DNA of 64,000 nucleotides from positions 16,381 to 80,380 of the forward strand of contig CAXCDZ010000001.1 in assembly GCA_963981525.1 (NCBI GenBank), in the 5' to 3' direction. A program made the translations under genes and the position numbers. This document shows, in pieces, positions 52,993 through 61,540 of this stretch; position 1 is the first letter of the stretch, and each line of letters opens with the position of its first letter. The notes under the pieces are model-generated. The model saw only the letters and a list, made by a program, of their open reading frames with translations. It had not been told where the DNA came from and searched no databases. This DNA comes from CAXCDZ01 sp963981525. Lineage in GTDB: Bacteria; Patescibacteriota; Microgenomatia; UBA1400; UBA12108.

Positions 52993-54663
52993 TTATTGTT
53001 TTCTCATGTAGAGACTGATTGTTGTGGAGTCATAGATGAGCTCAAACTGCACCGGAGAAGAGAGTGCGCGAACTGCATCTTCTGTGCCCCATTCTGTTTT
53101 GTAGATGTAGTAATAATCGGCGGGCACTGAAGTTATACTACCACCTTTGTACTTGTTGACTACATCTAGGCGAGGTTGATAACTAGAGTTGAGAACCATC
53201 AGTTGATCTGTGTCTAGATAATAAGTGTATTTCTCGGCAAGGGCAGGAATAACTGCGTTTCTGTGAACAGGGTTATTAACATAAACTATTCCCGGAGGAG
53301 CTTCCTTGAGCACACTGAGAGCTTCTAGCTCTTCGTTACCAATAATTTCTTGATCTGCCGTAAGAAAGCGGAGTTGCTCGAGATTGTTGGGAATCGTAAA
53401 GATAATAATCAAAAAAATGATTAACCAACTGCCTCGCCATTTTGAGTGAGCTAGATCAGACAACCACTCTACCAAAAGTATCCCTGAAAGCCAGGCTCCG
53501 TAATAAAGAAACTGCATGGTGTTGTACCAGCCGCCATTTTGCACAAACAAGATCGGTGCCAGAACGGTCAATAAAATTGTAAATGAGATTGCTTGATAAA
53601 ATGGAGACAATTTCTTCTTGAAGATTGAGGAGGCCACATATATCCCCGCCAGAATGCGAGTCCCAAAATTGATAAGGAGAAATAGTCCGAGAGAGTATGC
53701 TTCGATTGCCCATAATCTGGGGGAGAAGCTAGTCGCATTCTCATAGAGATGGTACCTGGCGAGCGTCAAGCTATGGTTGTAAAAGAGGAGGGAGTCGTCT
53801 ATCAATAAGTGAGTCAGTGCAAGTGGTGCCCAACTAAATGGAATGCTAGAACCTGAGGAAACTCCATAAAAAACGAGCAGACCTAGAAAACTACCAGTGA
53901 TTATCAATAATGCTTGAGTAAGAAAATCTCTCAATGCAAGCCTTTTCCCAACAAACTCTAGCAATTTGAAAATAGAAGTAAATAGGAGAGCTACAACTCC
54001 GCCATAGAACTTGAGACCAAAAAGAACGAAAAACAGAATTCCGAGGATGATGGATTGTCTTTTTTGATCCTTGCGGTTAATAAGCATGATGATCCAAAGG
54101 ATGACTGAGAGCGAGAAGGCAAACTGAAGATTGAGAAACATAGTGGCAGGCTGAATGGAGGTTACAACTGGGAAGCCACGCAGAGACGAGTAGAAAAAAG
54201 TGCGATCCTGATAGAGGGTTGCGAGATAACTAAAGGAACTACCAAAATATAAGAAAAAGGCAAGAAGATTGGCTTTGAGAAGGTTGGATGTTCTAGTTTT
54301 AATAAAACGAAGAACGCTCCATATATATAAGAGTGCAGCAATAATTGGAAGAAGTTGGAAAAAGCTAAAGAAAGGTGAGATTCCTAGCCTGCTCAAAAGA
54401 TGAAGGATATAATCCAAGAGAAAGTTGTAACTGGAGAGTGATTCGCCCGCCATAAGAGGATTCTGGAGCGGCCAACTCCCAAAACCAAGTTTTGCGAGAC
54501 TGATATGCCAGAGAGAGTCATGCAGATGCCACTGACCAATCTGAAGATTGCAGATCCCCGTTGTGCAATGCATAAAACCATTTGGAAGAATAAATGATAG
54601 AGAGAGAAACGCAAAGAAAAACGACTGAATAACTAACCACTTATTGAGTCTAAGTTTCTTCAT
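52993..54663 (-). CDS. Membrane protein, putative GT-C enzyme (divergent paralogue A)
   Basis: The frame is open to 54864, but the first 67 residues overlap the divergent gene; I take the ATG at 54663 (MKKLRLNKWLVIQ), giving 556 residues and about 12 membrane segments. Motifs: GQWHLHDSLWHISLAKLGF, LSSYNFLLDYILHLLSRLG, FLNLQFAFSLSVILWI, DDSLLFYNHSLTLARYHLY and VQNGGWYNTMQFLYYGAWLS. The plus-strand protein 55861-57516 has all of these in the same order, so the two are paralogues in opposite orientation. HD in the first loop is the only conserved acid near a GT-C position. Family not recognised. Confidence 0.75.
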   Translation of the reverse strand: MKKLRLNKWLVIQSFFFAFLSLSFILPNGFMHCTTGICNLQIGQWHLHDSLWHISLAKLGFGSWPLQNPLMAGESLSSYNFLLDYILHLLSRLGISPFFSFFQLLPIIAALLYIWSVLRFIKTRTSNLLKANLLAFFLYFGSSFSYLATLYQDRTFFYSSLRGFPVVTSIQPATMFLNLQFAFSLSVILWIIMLINRKDQKRQSIILGILFFVLFGLKFYGGVVALLFTSIFKLLEFVGKRLALRDFLTQALLIITGSFLGLLVFYGVSSGSSIPFSWAPLALTHLLIDDSLLFYNHSLTLARYHLYENATSFSPRLWAIEAYSLGLFLLINFGTRILAGIYVASSIFKKKLSPFYQAISFTILLTVLAPILFVQNGGWYNTMQFLYYGAWLSGILLVEWLSDLAHSKWRGSWLIIFLIIIFTIPNNLEQLRFLTADQEIIGNEELEALSVLKEAPPGIVYVNNPVHRNAVIPALAEKYTYYLDTDQLMVLNSSYQPRLDVVNKYKGGSITSVPADYYYIYKTEWGTEDAVRALSSPVQFELIYDSTTISLYMRKQ

Positions 54664-54700
54664 AACGATATTAGTATAGCAGTCGATCGAGCATATGCAG

Positions 54701-54706
54701 TATGAT
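54701..54706 (+). promoter_or_regulatory. -10 box (TATGAT) of the plus-strand PIG-V-like gene
   Basis: TATGAT, ATGGGT, then ATG 54713: the same 6-base rule seen at minus-strand genes. An in-frame ATG at 54695 would lie before this box. No good -35 upstream. Confidence 0.45.
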
Positions 54707-54712
54707 ATGGGT

Positions 54713-55864
54713 ATGAGGAAAAATATTCTTGTAGCAATTGCAATTGCTATCGTATCTCTAGTAGTGTTCTGGTCACCATTTCTTCTCAAGGCTGACAAAC
54801 TCTGGGGAATTGAGTTAAAAGACCACTCGATGCAGACGATTGTCGCTAATTTTGATGGAATCAACTTCTTGATAGTGGCAAAATCTCTCTACAATCAAGG
54901 AATCATTGAGACTGATTATCCGAGTATTTTGTCAGGGAGAGTGAACCTCTATTTCTCTGCCCATTACCCAGGATTCCCACTCATGATTAGAGCTTTTGAT
55001 ATCTTTCTCTCTGGACCAAATGCCCTTCTGGCTGCAATCGCACTGAGCAATATCCTCCTTTCTGTTGCGCTCTATTACCTATATCAAAAGATTACCCCGA
55101 AAGGTAAGGGAGCGTTGTATCTGACAGCTTTGGCGTTATTTATCCCAGCTAGGATGCTCTCGATGCGGACAGTGGGTTCCAACGAAAGCCTATTCATCTT
55201 CTTTGTTCTAACTTCACTCTTGTTGTCATCTAACAAAAAATATTGGTTGTCGGGAATCGCTGGAGCTGGAGCCGTACTAACCAGAAGCCCAGGGATCTTA
55301 CTTATGTTTGCTTATGCTGTTCCCCTATTAGCTAATCTTAAGAAAAAAAATAAAATTGATTGGAAAAGCTACCTCCCATATTTATTGATCCCTCTTGCCC
55401 TAGTATCTCTATGGATTTTCTACGGACTCAGGTTCGGAGATTTCTTGGCTTACTTTAAAGTTGGTGGAAATATCAACCTCTATTTCCCCCCATTTATGAC
55501 ATTTGGCTCTAACTTTGACTGGATCTCTGGGATGTGGCTAGAGGATATTATCTATACATACCTATTTTACGGCGTGGGAATACTGCTTTTTTTTCAGCAC
55601 CAGATAAAGAAGAATAAAAGCCTAGCAGTACTTGGATATTTTGCGCTTATATACTACACGATGACCTTGTTTATAGTGCATCGCGATATTGCGCGCTACT
55701 CTCTACCAATTGCTCCTATTGTAATTGCGGGGTATGCTCCATTTATTCAGTCCAAGTATCTTAAGTACGCCTTAGTTGCTCTGATCGTCCCAATCTATCT
55801 TTATGCCTGGAACTTCATACTCAATAATGTGCAACCGGTTATGGACTGGTCAGCTTTCTTATGA
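54713..55864 (+). CDS. PIG-V-like membrane mannosyltransferase
   Basis: A 383-residue protein from the ATG at 54713 (MRKNILVAIAIAI); ATGs at 54695 and 54707 are in frame, but TATGAT at 54701-54706 argues for 54713. About nine membrane segments. VANFDGINFLIVAKSLYNQG, then NLYFSAHYPGFPLMIRAFDI match the FDG-x-x-YL-x-IA and FFP-x-YPLMIR motifs of the 30787-31911 protein; TVGSNESLFIFFVLTSLLLS corresponds to its YSESLF loop. It probably transfers mannose from polyprenyl-phosphate mannose. It shares 4 bases (ATGA) with the next gene. Confidence 0.8.
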   Translation: MRKNILVAIAIAIVSLVVFWSPFLLKADKLWGIELKDHSMQTIVANFDGINFLIVAKSLYNQGIIETDYPSILSGRVNLYFSAHYPGFPLMIRAFDIFLSGPNALLAAIALSNILLSVALYYLYQKITPKGKGALYLTALALFIPARMLSMRTVGSNESLFIFFVLTSLLLSSNKKYWLSGIAGAGAVLTRSPGILLMFAYAVPLLANLKKKNKIDWKSYLPYLLIPLALVSLWIFYGLRFGDFLAYFKVGGNINLYFPPFMTFGSNFDWISGMWLEDIIYTYLFYGVGILLFFQHQIKKNKSLAVLGYFALIYYTMTLFIVHRDIARYSLPIAPIVIAGYAPFIQSKYLKYALVALIVPIYLYAWNFILNNVQPVMDWSAFL

Positions 55865-57516
55865 AGAGCAAAGTCCTGACAACTATATTAGTTGTAGCAG
55901 GACTGGTTGCGAGCTTGCTAGTCATATTCCCAAGTGGGAGAGAGTATTGTTATCAGGACCAGTGCGGAGTAATGTTCTGGGGAGCTCATGAGCATGATGC
56001 TATATGGCATCTAGCCGTATCTAACACCCTATTCTCTAATTTCCCATTCGAGATGCCAAATATGTCAGAGAGTATGATGAGTGGATACAATTATCTCTTA
56101 GATATTGTGATTGCGACTACCTCATTTGTTACCCGTATCCCTGCCTCAAATTTATATTTCCAGATCATCCCGATATTATGGTTTGGTCTGTTTGTATGGT
56201 TAAGTAGCAAATTTGCCAAGCAATATCATAAGAGCAAATACTATCTACCCGCATTGCTATTTTTTAGTTTTTTTGGGAGCTCACTCGGCTATTTGATCAC
56301 TCTCAAGAATGCTGGCTCTTTCTGGGGCTCAAGCTCTATCCTCTCTATGCAACCATTGCAGAACCTGCTTAACTTACAGTTTTCCCTATCCCTTTTACCA
56401 TTCCTGGCAATCTTGATCGGACTGGTGAATAAGAGGAGGAGCGTCAAGGACTATGTTCTTTATGGAATATATGCATTCATAGCAATAGGACTAAAGCTCT
56501 ATACGGGGGTTGGAATAGTGATGCTACTCATTGTGGACTGGGTAATAAGAGCGATCCGCAGGAAAGACCCAATACTACTATCAACTCCTAAGCTGCTGAT
56601 TACCGGACTATTCTCGATACTTGCTGTGATAATCTTTTATGCGCCATTTTCGCAATCAACTGGAGCTCCATTCTTACTTGATCCCATGGCTACAGTTAAC
56701 CCCATCGTAGAGGACTCTAGCCTACTATATCTACCCAAGACTGCTGAGAGACTCTACTCTCTTAGAGGAGTCAAACTAGTAGTAATTGAGCTTTTTGTGC
56801 TCGGACTATTCCTAGTATTTAATTTTGGCTCCAGAATATTTGCAGCGTTTGGGCTAGCAGGTAAACAAGAACCAAATGAGATCAGGGAAATAGTTGGCTT
56901 AACTGCTATTATCATGCTGATATTGTCTATACTCCTAACCCAGAGGGGGGTATGGTGGAACACCGTCCAGTTCTTGTATGTCTCCCTTTTCCTTTTTAAT
57001 ATTCTGGCAGCAGAGGGTCTGGTGAAAATATTTCAATTACCAAAATTTGGAATAGTGCTAGGTGTCACCATCGTTCTTATTACTATCCCCACAAACATTG
57101 ATGTTATGAGGTCGTTTTCTAACTTCCCAGGAAATAGCTATATCTCTAGTAATGAACTCTCGGCGCTAGAGTTTTTGAAAAAGCAAGATCCTGGGATAGT
57201 ACTAACAGGCGGACTCCAATTACGCGGCTCAAAGATAGCTTTACCCCCGCTTGAGGCAACCTACGACACAACATATGTCTCAGCCTACTCTCACAAACAA
57301 AGCTATCTCTCAGATCTTATCCAACTCCGACTAACAAATATTGATTATCATGAGAGACTAGAGATGGTAAGTAGATATGATTGCGAAGTCCTTGAAGATG
57401 TTAAGTATTTGTATGAGGTAAATGAAAGTCTATACGTATCAAATTACCAAGATTGTGGGAGAGGATTGGAAACAATCTATAGCAACGATACTGCATCAGT
57501 CTATCTTGTGAGATAA
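55861..57516 (+). CDS. Membrane protein, putative GT-C enzyme (divergent paralogue B)
   Basis: A 551-residue protein with about 12 membrane segments. GAHEHDAIWHLAVSNTLF, MSGYNYLLDIVIATTSF, LLNLQFSLSLLPFLAI, EDSSLLYLPKTAERLYSLRG, TQRGVWWNTVQFLYVSLFLF and TIPTNIDVMRSF pair with motifs of the 52993-54663 protein. It ends 1 base before the stop of the convergent GT2-GtrA gene. The pairing with a PIG-V-like gene suggests a two-enzyme module that moved as a unit, while copy A has lost or never had the PIG-V partner. Function unknown. Confidence 0.75.
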   Translation: MKSKVLTTILVVAGLVASLLVIFPSGREYCYQDQCGVMFWGAHEHDAIWHLAVSNTLFSNFPFEMPNMSESMMSGYNYLLDIVIATTSFVTRIPASNLYFQIIPILWFGLFVWLSSKFAKQYHKSKYYLPALLFFSFFGSSLGYLITLKNAGSFWGSSSILSMQPLQNLLNLQFSLSLLPFLAILIGLVNKRRSVKDYVLYGIYAFIAIGLKLYTGVGIVMLLIVDWVIRAIRRKDPILLSTPKLLITGLFSILAVIIFYAPFSQSTGAPFLLDPMATVNPIVEDSSLLYLPKTAERLYSLRGVKLVVIELFVLGLFLVFNFGSRIFAAFGLAGKQEPNEIREIVGLTAIIMLILSILLTQRGVWWNTVQFLYVSLFLFNILAAEGLVKIFQLPKFGIVLGVTIVLITIPTNIDVMRSFSNFPGNSYISSNELSALEFLKKQDPGIVLTGGLQLRGSKIALPPLEATYDTTYVSAYSHKQSYLSDLIQLRLTNIDYHERLEMVSRYDCEVLEDVKYLYEVNESLYVSNYQDCGRGLETIYSNDTASVYLVR

Positions 57517-57517
57517 A

Positions 57518-58693
57518 CTATTTTTTCTTCCAGATAATCTTAGAGTAAGCAAAGAAGTTCCAGAACATGCCGACCAGAATACCGGTGACGGCAAACATCG
57601 TTCCGGTGTCAACTGCGAACTTGATAATCGGGAGAGTAAAGAGATTGTAGAAGCCGATATATCTCTCACCTAGAATAGCAATCACTTGCTGGATCAAGAT
57701 CGAACCACCTGAGGCGAGGTTGAAGGCCACGAATTTTGCTGGTACTTGCTTAGCCTTGAGCTTGCGATCAGCGAAGGTCCAGAGATTGCTAAAAATAAAG
57801 TTACTGATAATGGCAGTCTCGATAGCGAGGAAGAAGGCCACCTGGAATGGCATTAGAGAGCGATAGATCTGCAAGAAGGCGATCTGGATGAGCGCACCGA
57901 TACCTCCTGTGACTGCAAACTTAAAGATGCGATGGTTAAGTATTTTTTCGAGTCTGTTTTTCATGATGTACCTTAATGTATTAAATATATATTCTGAACC
58001 TAATTTGGAGTGACCGTGGGTACGATCAATAAAAAGAAATGGTACCTCGCCAATAGTGGCACCTACTTCGAGAGATTTTACTAAGAAGCCGATCTGCCAA
58101 GTGTACCCATCGAAGGCGCTGTGTGAGAGCGAGGGGAGAATGTGCTTAACGAGACTTGTTCTAATTGCGCGGTAGCCTGTTGTCCAGTCAGTGACCTTAA
58201 AGTTGAGCATTGTGGTACGAATAAATAGATTGCCAGCAAGTGACAGGAACTTGCGGTGTGGGGGCCAGTCCGCAGGTATTGCTCCACCTGGGATGTAGCG
58301 AGAACCAAGGACTAGGTCAGAACCAGACTCGATTAGTGCTAGCATTGGGACGGCCTTTGCCGGATTATGAGAGAGGTCTGCATCCATCTGGATGATAATC
58401 TCTGCACCCAACTTGTCGATTGCGTAGCGCATTCCTTTTTTATAGGCATGGCCGAGACCAGCTTTTTTGCGATTCTTGAGGAGCTTGATATAAGTCCTAG
58501 TCTTTGCGAGCTCTGTGATTGCCTTGCCAGTGCCGTCAGGACTCTGATCATCTACGAAAAGGATCTGGAGCTGATAATTGGTGAGGGATTTTTTGACTTT
58601 TGCTATAGCCTTTACCAAGGTTTTAATATTTCCCACTTCGTTATAGGTGGGAATGATGATGACTACTTTTTGCTTAGATTTGTTTTTTTCCAT
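57518..58693 (-). CDS. Bifunctional DPM1-GtrA protein, polyprenyl-phosphate mannose synthase
   Basis: A 391-residue fusion. The GT2/DPM1 domain (about 8-245) has VVIIIPTYNEVGNIKTLVKA, FVDDQSPDGTGKAI, AGLGHAYKKGMRYAIDKLG, the DAD metal site (104-106, QMDADLSH), SRYIPGGAIPADWPPHRKFL and DWTTGYRAIR, the best match in the window to polyprenyl-monophosphate mannose synthase. A GtrA domain of four membrane segments follows (about 255-391, FKFAVTGGIGALIQIAFLQI to GMFWNFFAYSKIIWKK). It should make the lipid-linked mannose used by the GT-C and PIG-V-like proteins; GtrA may help flip it. It overlaps the UXS-like gene by 20 bases. Confidence 0.9.
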   Translation of the reverse strand: MEKNKSKQKVVIIIPTYNEVGNIKTLVKAIAKVKKSLTNYQLQILFVDDQSPDGTGKAITELAKTRTYIKLLKNRKKAGLGHAYKKGMRYAIDKLGAEIIIQMDADLSHNPAKAVPMLALIESGSDLVLGSRYIPGGAIPADWPPHRKFLSLAGNLFIRTTMLNFKVTDWTTGYRAIRTSLVKHILPSLSHSAFDGYTWQIGFLVKSLEVGATIGEVPFLFIDRTHGHSKLGSEYIFNTLRYIMKNRLEKILNHRIFKFAVTGGIGALIQIAFLQIYRSLMPFQVAFFLAIETAIISNFIFSNLWTFADRKLKAKQVPAKFVAFNLASGGSILIQQVIAILGERYIGFYNLFTLPIIKFAVDTGTMFAVTGILVGMFWNFFAYSKIIWKKK

Positions 58694-59630
58694 ACGAGTT
58701 GATCATTAATTTTAGACCATCTCTAAGTGAGATAGCTGGTTTCCAGTTTAGCAGATCATTGGCTTTGGTGATATCGGGACGGCGGCGTGTAGGGTCATCA
58801 GCGAGTGCTTCGATTACCTCAACATTTAGCTTGTTGCCAACCAAGTCCTCTACTACCCTAACAGTCTCTGCAACAGAGTACTCTTCTGGATTACCTAGAT
58901 TAATAACTTCGCCAATGGAAGTGTCGTTTTCAGCCACGCTGAGGATACCGCGAACTAGATCATCGACGTAGCAGAAAGCTCTGGTGCTAGTGCCATCTCC
59001 GTGCTGGTAAAAGACTGAGTTTGTGAAATGACTATTGATGATGGCAGGGATGAGGCGTCCCTCGTCGAGGATCATGCGAGGGCCGTAAGTGTTGAAGATT
59101 CTGACCACCTTGATCTTGGTCCCGTGCTTACGGTGATATGCAAAGCTGATCGCTTCCAGAAACCTCTTACCCTCGTCATAGCATGAGCGAGGGCCGTTGG
59201 GTGAGACATTTCCGTTGTAGTCCTCGGTCTGGGGATGGACTGCAGGATCACCGTATACCTCACTGGTGGAGGCAAGGATGATAGGACAATCATTACTTGT
59301 TGCTAGATCCAACATGTGTTTGGTACCCATACTGTTGACCATAAGAGTCTCTATTGGATGCGCCATGTAACTAATACTGCTTTTGGGGTTGGGTGAGGCT
59401 GGTGAGGCAAAGTGGAAAATAGCGGACAGCTTATGGCTAATGGCTAATGGCTCAGAAACGTCGTGCTCAATGAGGGTGAAGTTGGGATTGCCCTCCAGAT
59501 GTTTGATGTTATCCTTAGAACCTGAGACAAAGTTGTCGACAACAATTACCTCATTACCCTTGGCAATAAGAGCGTCGGTGAGATGACTACCTAGGAATCC
59601 TGCTCCGCCGGTGATCAGAATTCTGCCCAT
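58674..59630 (-). CDS. uxs: UDP-glucuronate decarboxylase (UDP-xylose synthase)-like SDR
   Basis: A 318-residue extended SDR enzyme. [19 protein letters not shown] binds NAD; FASPASPNPKSSISYMAHPI, STSEVYGDPAVHPQTEDYNG (E124) and GPRSCYDEGKRFLEAISFAY with Y151 and K155 form the UXS active site; IFNTYGPRM and DDPTRRRPDITKA are further family motifs. UXS oxidises and decarboxylates UDP-glucuronate to UDP-xylose. Ugd, encoded three genes upstream, makes the UDP-glucuronate, so a complete UDP-Glc to UDP-Xyl route is present. It starts 1 base after the stop of gmd. Confidence 0.88.
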   Translation of the reverse strand: MGRILITGGAGFLGSHLTDALIAKGNEVIVVDNFVSGSKDNIKHLEGNPNFTLIEHDVSEPLAISHKLSAIFHFASPASPNPKSSISYMAHPIETLMVNSMGTKHMLDLATSNDCPIILASTSEVYGDPAVHPQTEDYNGNVSPNGPRSCYDEGKRFLEAISFAYHRKHGTKIKVVRIFNTYGPRMILDEGRLIPAIINSHFTNSVFYQHGDGTSTRAFCYVDDLVRGILSVAENDTSIGEVINLGNPEEYSVAETVRVVEDLVGNKLNVEVIEALADDPTRRRPDITKANDLLNWKPAISLRDGLKLMINSYGKKQI

Positions 59631-59631
59631 A

Positions 59632-60597
59632 TTACTTACCCTCTAGCTTAAGGTCTGCTTCGACCATGATGCGTACTAGCTCTGAGAAGCTAGTTTTGGG
59701 CTCCCAGCCGAGAATCTTCTTAGCCTTGTCATAGCTACCGATCAGCTGATCAACTTCTGCTGGGCGAGTATAGCGAGGATCGTTCCAGACTACTTTGTCT
59801 TCCCAATTCGAGATTTCTGCTGCTTCAAAAGCCAACTTAACGAATTCTCTGACTGAGTGAGTTTCGCCAGTCGAGATCACGAAGTCATCAGGCTCAGAGT
59901 GCTGGAGCATAAGCCACATGGCCTCGACGTAGTCTTTGGCGTATCCCCAGTCCCTTTCGGAGTCTGGATTGCCCAGGTGGAGTTTGTCGAGCTTGCCATA
60001 CTTAATCTTGGCAATACTGTTGGTGATCTTGCGGGTAACAAACTCTAGTCCTCGCCTAGGTGACTCGTGGTTAAAGAGGATCCCGGAGGTCGCAAACATA
60101 TCGTAACTCTCACGATAGTTGACTGTGATCCAGTGACCATAGACTTTGGCTACTCCGTATGGAGAGCGCGGATAGAAGGGGGTATTCTCGGTCTGGGGCA
60201 CTTCTTTGACCTTGCCAAACATCTCTGAGCTACTTGCCTGGTAGAACTTGGCTTCGGGGTGAGCGAGCCGGACGGCTTCGAGCATGCGAGTGACTCCGAG
60301 TGCGGTGGACTCACCGGTAAACATGGGTTGTTCCCAGCTAGCTTTTACGAATGACTGGGCTGCGAGGTTGTAGACCTCATCTGGCTTGATTTCTTTTACG
60401 GCTTGGGTGAGTGAGTGTTGGTCAAGCAGATCGCCTGAGACTAACTTGATCTGATCGATGATATTGGCGATTCGATTATGATTAGGGGTGCTGGTTCTCC
60501 TGGTCAAGCCATATACTTTGTATCCCTTTTCTAGTAGGAACTCTGCAAGATATGATCCATCTTGTCCTGTGACACCGGTGATTAGAGCTTTTGTCAT
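59632..60597 (-). CDS. gmd: GDP-mannose 4,6-dehydratase
   Basis: A 321-residue SDR enzyme that turns GDP-mannose into GDP-4-keto-6-deoxy-D-mannose. [20 protein letters not shown] (cofactor), [11 protein letters not shown] (an arginine for NADP), [33 protein letters not shown] (122-125) and Y147-x3-K151 (PYGVAK) then [16 protein letters not shown] are textbook Gmd motifs. Length is close to the short bacterial forms. It lies between UXS-like and rmd genes in one tight operon. Its product can feed Rmd, the fucose-synthase-like enzyme and the ColD-like enzyme of this window. Confidence 0.93.
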   Translation of the reverse strand: MTKALITGVTGQDGSYLAEFLLEKGYKVYGLTRRTSTPNHNRIANIIDQIKLVSGDLLDQHSLTQAVKEIKPDEVYNLAAQSFVKASWEQPMFTGESTALGVTRMLEAVRLAHPEAKFYQASSSEMFGKVKEVPQTENTPFYPRSPYGVAKVYGHWITVNYRESYDMFATSGILFNHESPRRGLEFVTRKITNSIAKIKYGKLDKLHLGNPDSERDWGYAKDYVEAMWLMLQHSEPDDFVISTGETHSVREFVKLAFEAAEISNWEDKVVWNDPRYTRPAEVDQLIGSYDKAKKILGWEPKTSFSELVRIMVEADLKLEGK

Positions 60598-60598
60598 A

Positions 60599-61540
60599 CT
60601 ATTTGCCTTTCCAGTATTCTAGTACTGTTGTTAATGTTATCTTAAAGGGAACTCTTGGCTCCCATCCAGTTATATCACGAAACTTATTAGAGTCAGCCAT
60701 AAGGACTGGGACATCTACCCCACGAACACGTGACTTGTCCTCCTCTACCCTGACCTCTACCCTACTAACCTCACTCATGAGACTAAGAATCTCACCGATT
60801 TTACTAGCCTGATCAGAGCCTATGTTGTAGATCTCGCCACTCTCACATTTTTCTCCTGCGAGGACGTATGCTCGGACCATATCCCCAACATCAGTGAAGT
60901 CACGGGCGGTATCGAGATTACCTACTTTGATCACTGGTTCTTGCTGACCAGCTTGGATAGCTGCAAACTGCTTTGCAAATGCTGGGATCACGAAGTTTTC
61001 GGTTTGGCCAGCTCCAGTGTGATTGAATGGTCTGAGGATGACGACGTCTAGATCATGAGCGTAGTAGTACTGGAGAGCGAGAGTTTCTTGAGAGAGTTTG
61101 CTAACTGAGTAAGCGTTGAGTGGGCGGATGGGAGTAAGTTCTGAGATCGGGAGCTCATCCTCCCTGACTTTGCCGTAGACATTGCCGGAGCAGATCGCGA
61201 CTAGGCGAACTCGCGGAGAGTGTTGTCTAATAGCTTCGAGAAGGTTGTACTGGAGAGCGAGATTGTTGGTGAGAGAGTGTTTGGCAGTGTCAGTATCAGT
61301 GTGAACGACGGAGAGTGCGGCCAAGTGATAAATGATCTCTGGTTGTGCAGTTTGAACAAGACTCTCAGTGTATGAGTAGTCAGTGAGATCGCCAACGATG
61401 ATATGTTCAGCGTCAAGAAGAGAGGATAGCTCATCATGCTTACTGTATGAAGCGGCATATACTTCATCACCGTGACTGATTAGCTCATGCACGAGATGTT
61501 TGCCAACAAATCCTCCTGCACCGGTTACAAGAACTCTCAT
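60599..61540 (-). CDS. rmd: GDP-4-keto-6-deoxy-D-mannose reductase
   Basis: A 313-residue extended SDR enzyme. [17 protein letters not shown] (cofactor), [25 protein letters not shown]144-x3-K148 ([11 protein letters not shown]) and [20 protein letters not shown] are the motifs of Rmd, which reduces the Gmd product to GDP-D-rhamnose. It directly precedes gmd with a 1-base gap and overlaps ugd by 4 bases. A dTDP- or UDP-sugar epimerase is the main alternative, but the NHTGAGQ-x-x-FV block and the gmd neighbour favour Rmd. Confidence 0.87.
   Translation of the reverse strand: MRVLVTGAGGFVGKHLVHELISHGDEVYAASYSKHDELSSLLDAEHIIVGDLTDYSYTESLVQTAQPEIIYHLAALSVVHTDTDTAKHSLTNNLALQYNLLEAIRQHSPRVRLVAICSGNVYGKVREDELPISELTPIRPLNAYSVSKLSQETLALQYYYAHDLDVVILRPFNHTGAGQTENFVIPAFAKQFAAIQAGQQEPVIKVGNLDTARDFTDVGDMVRAYVLAGEKCESGEIYNIGSDQASKIGEILSLMSEVSRVEVRVEEDKSRVRGVDVPVLMADSNKFRDITGWEPRVPFKITLTTVLEYWKGK

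Noticed and set aside
54664..54864. N-terminal extension of the 52993 gene by 67 residues
   Set aside because: It runs through the divergent gene's start, is rich in Cys/Arg/Ile with no membrane-protein pattern, and the ATG at 54663 begins a typical basic-hydrophobic start.
57505..57535. Bidirectional terminator between the convergent genes
   Set aside because: There is a T-run (CTATTTTTTC) but no stem before it on either strand.
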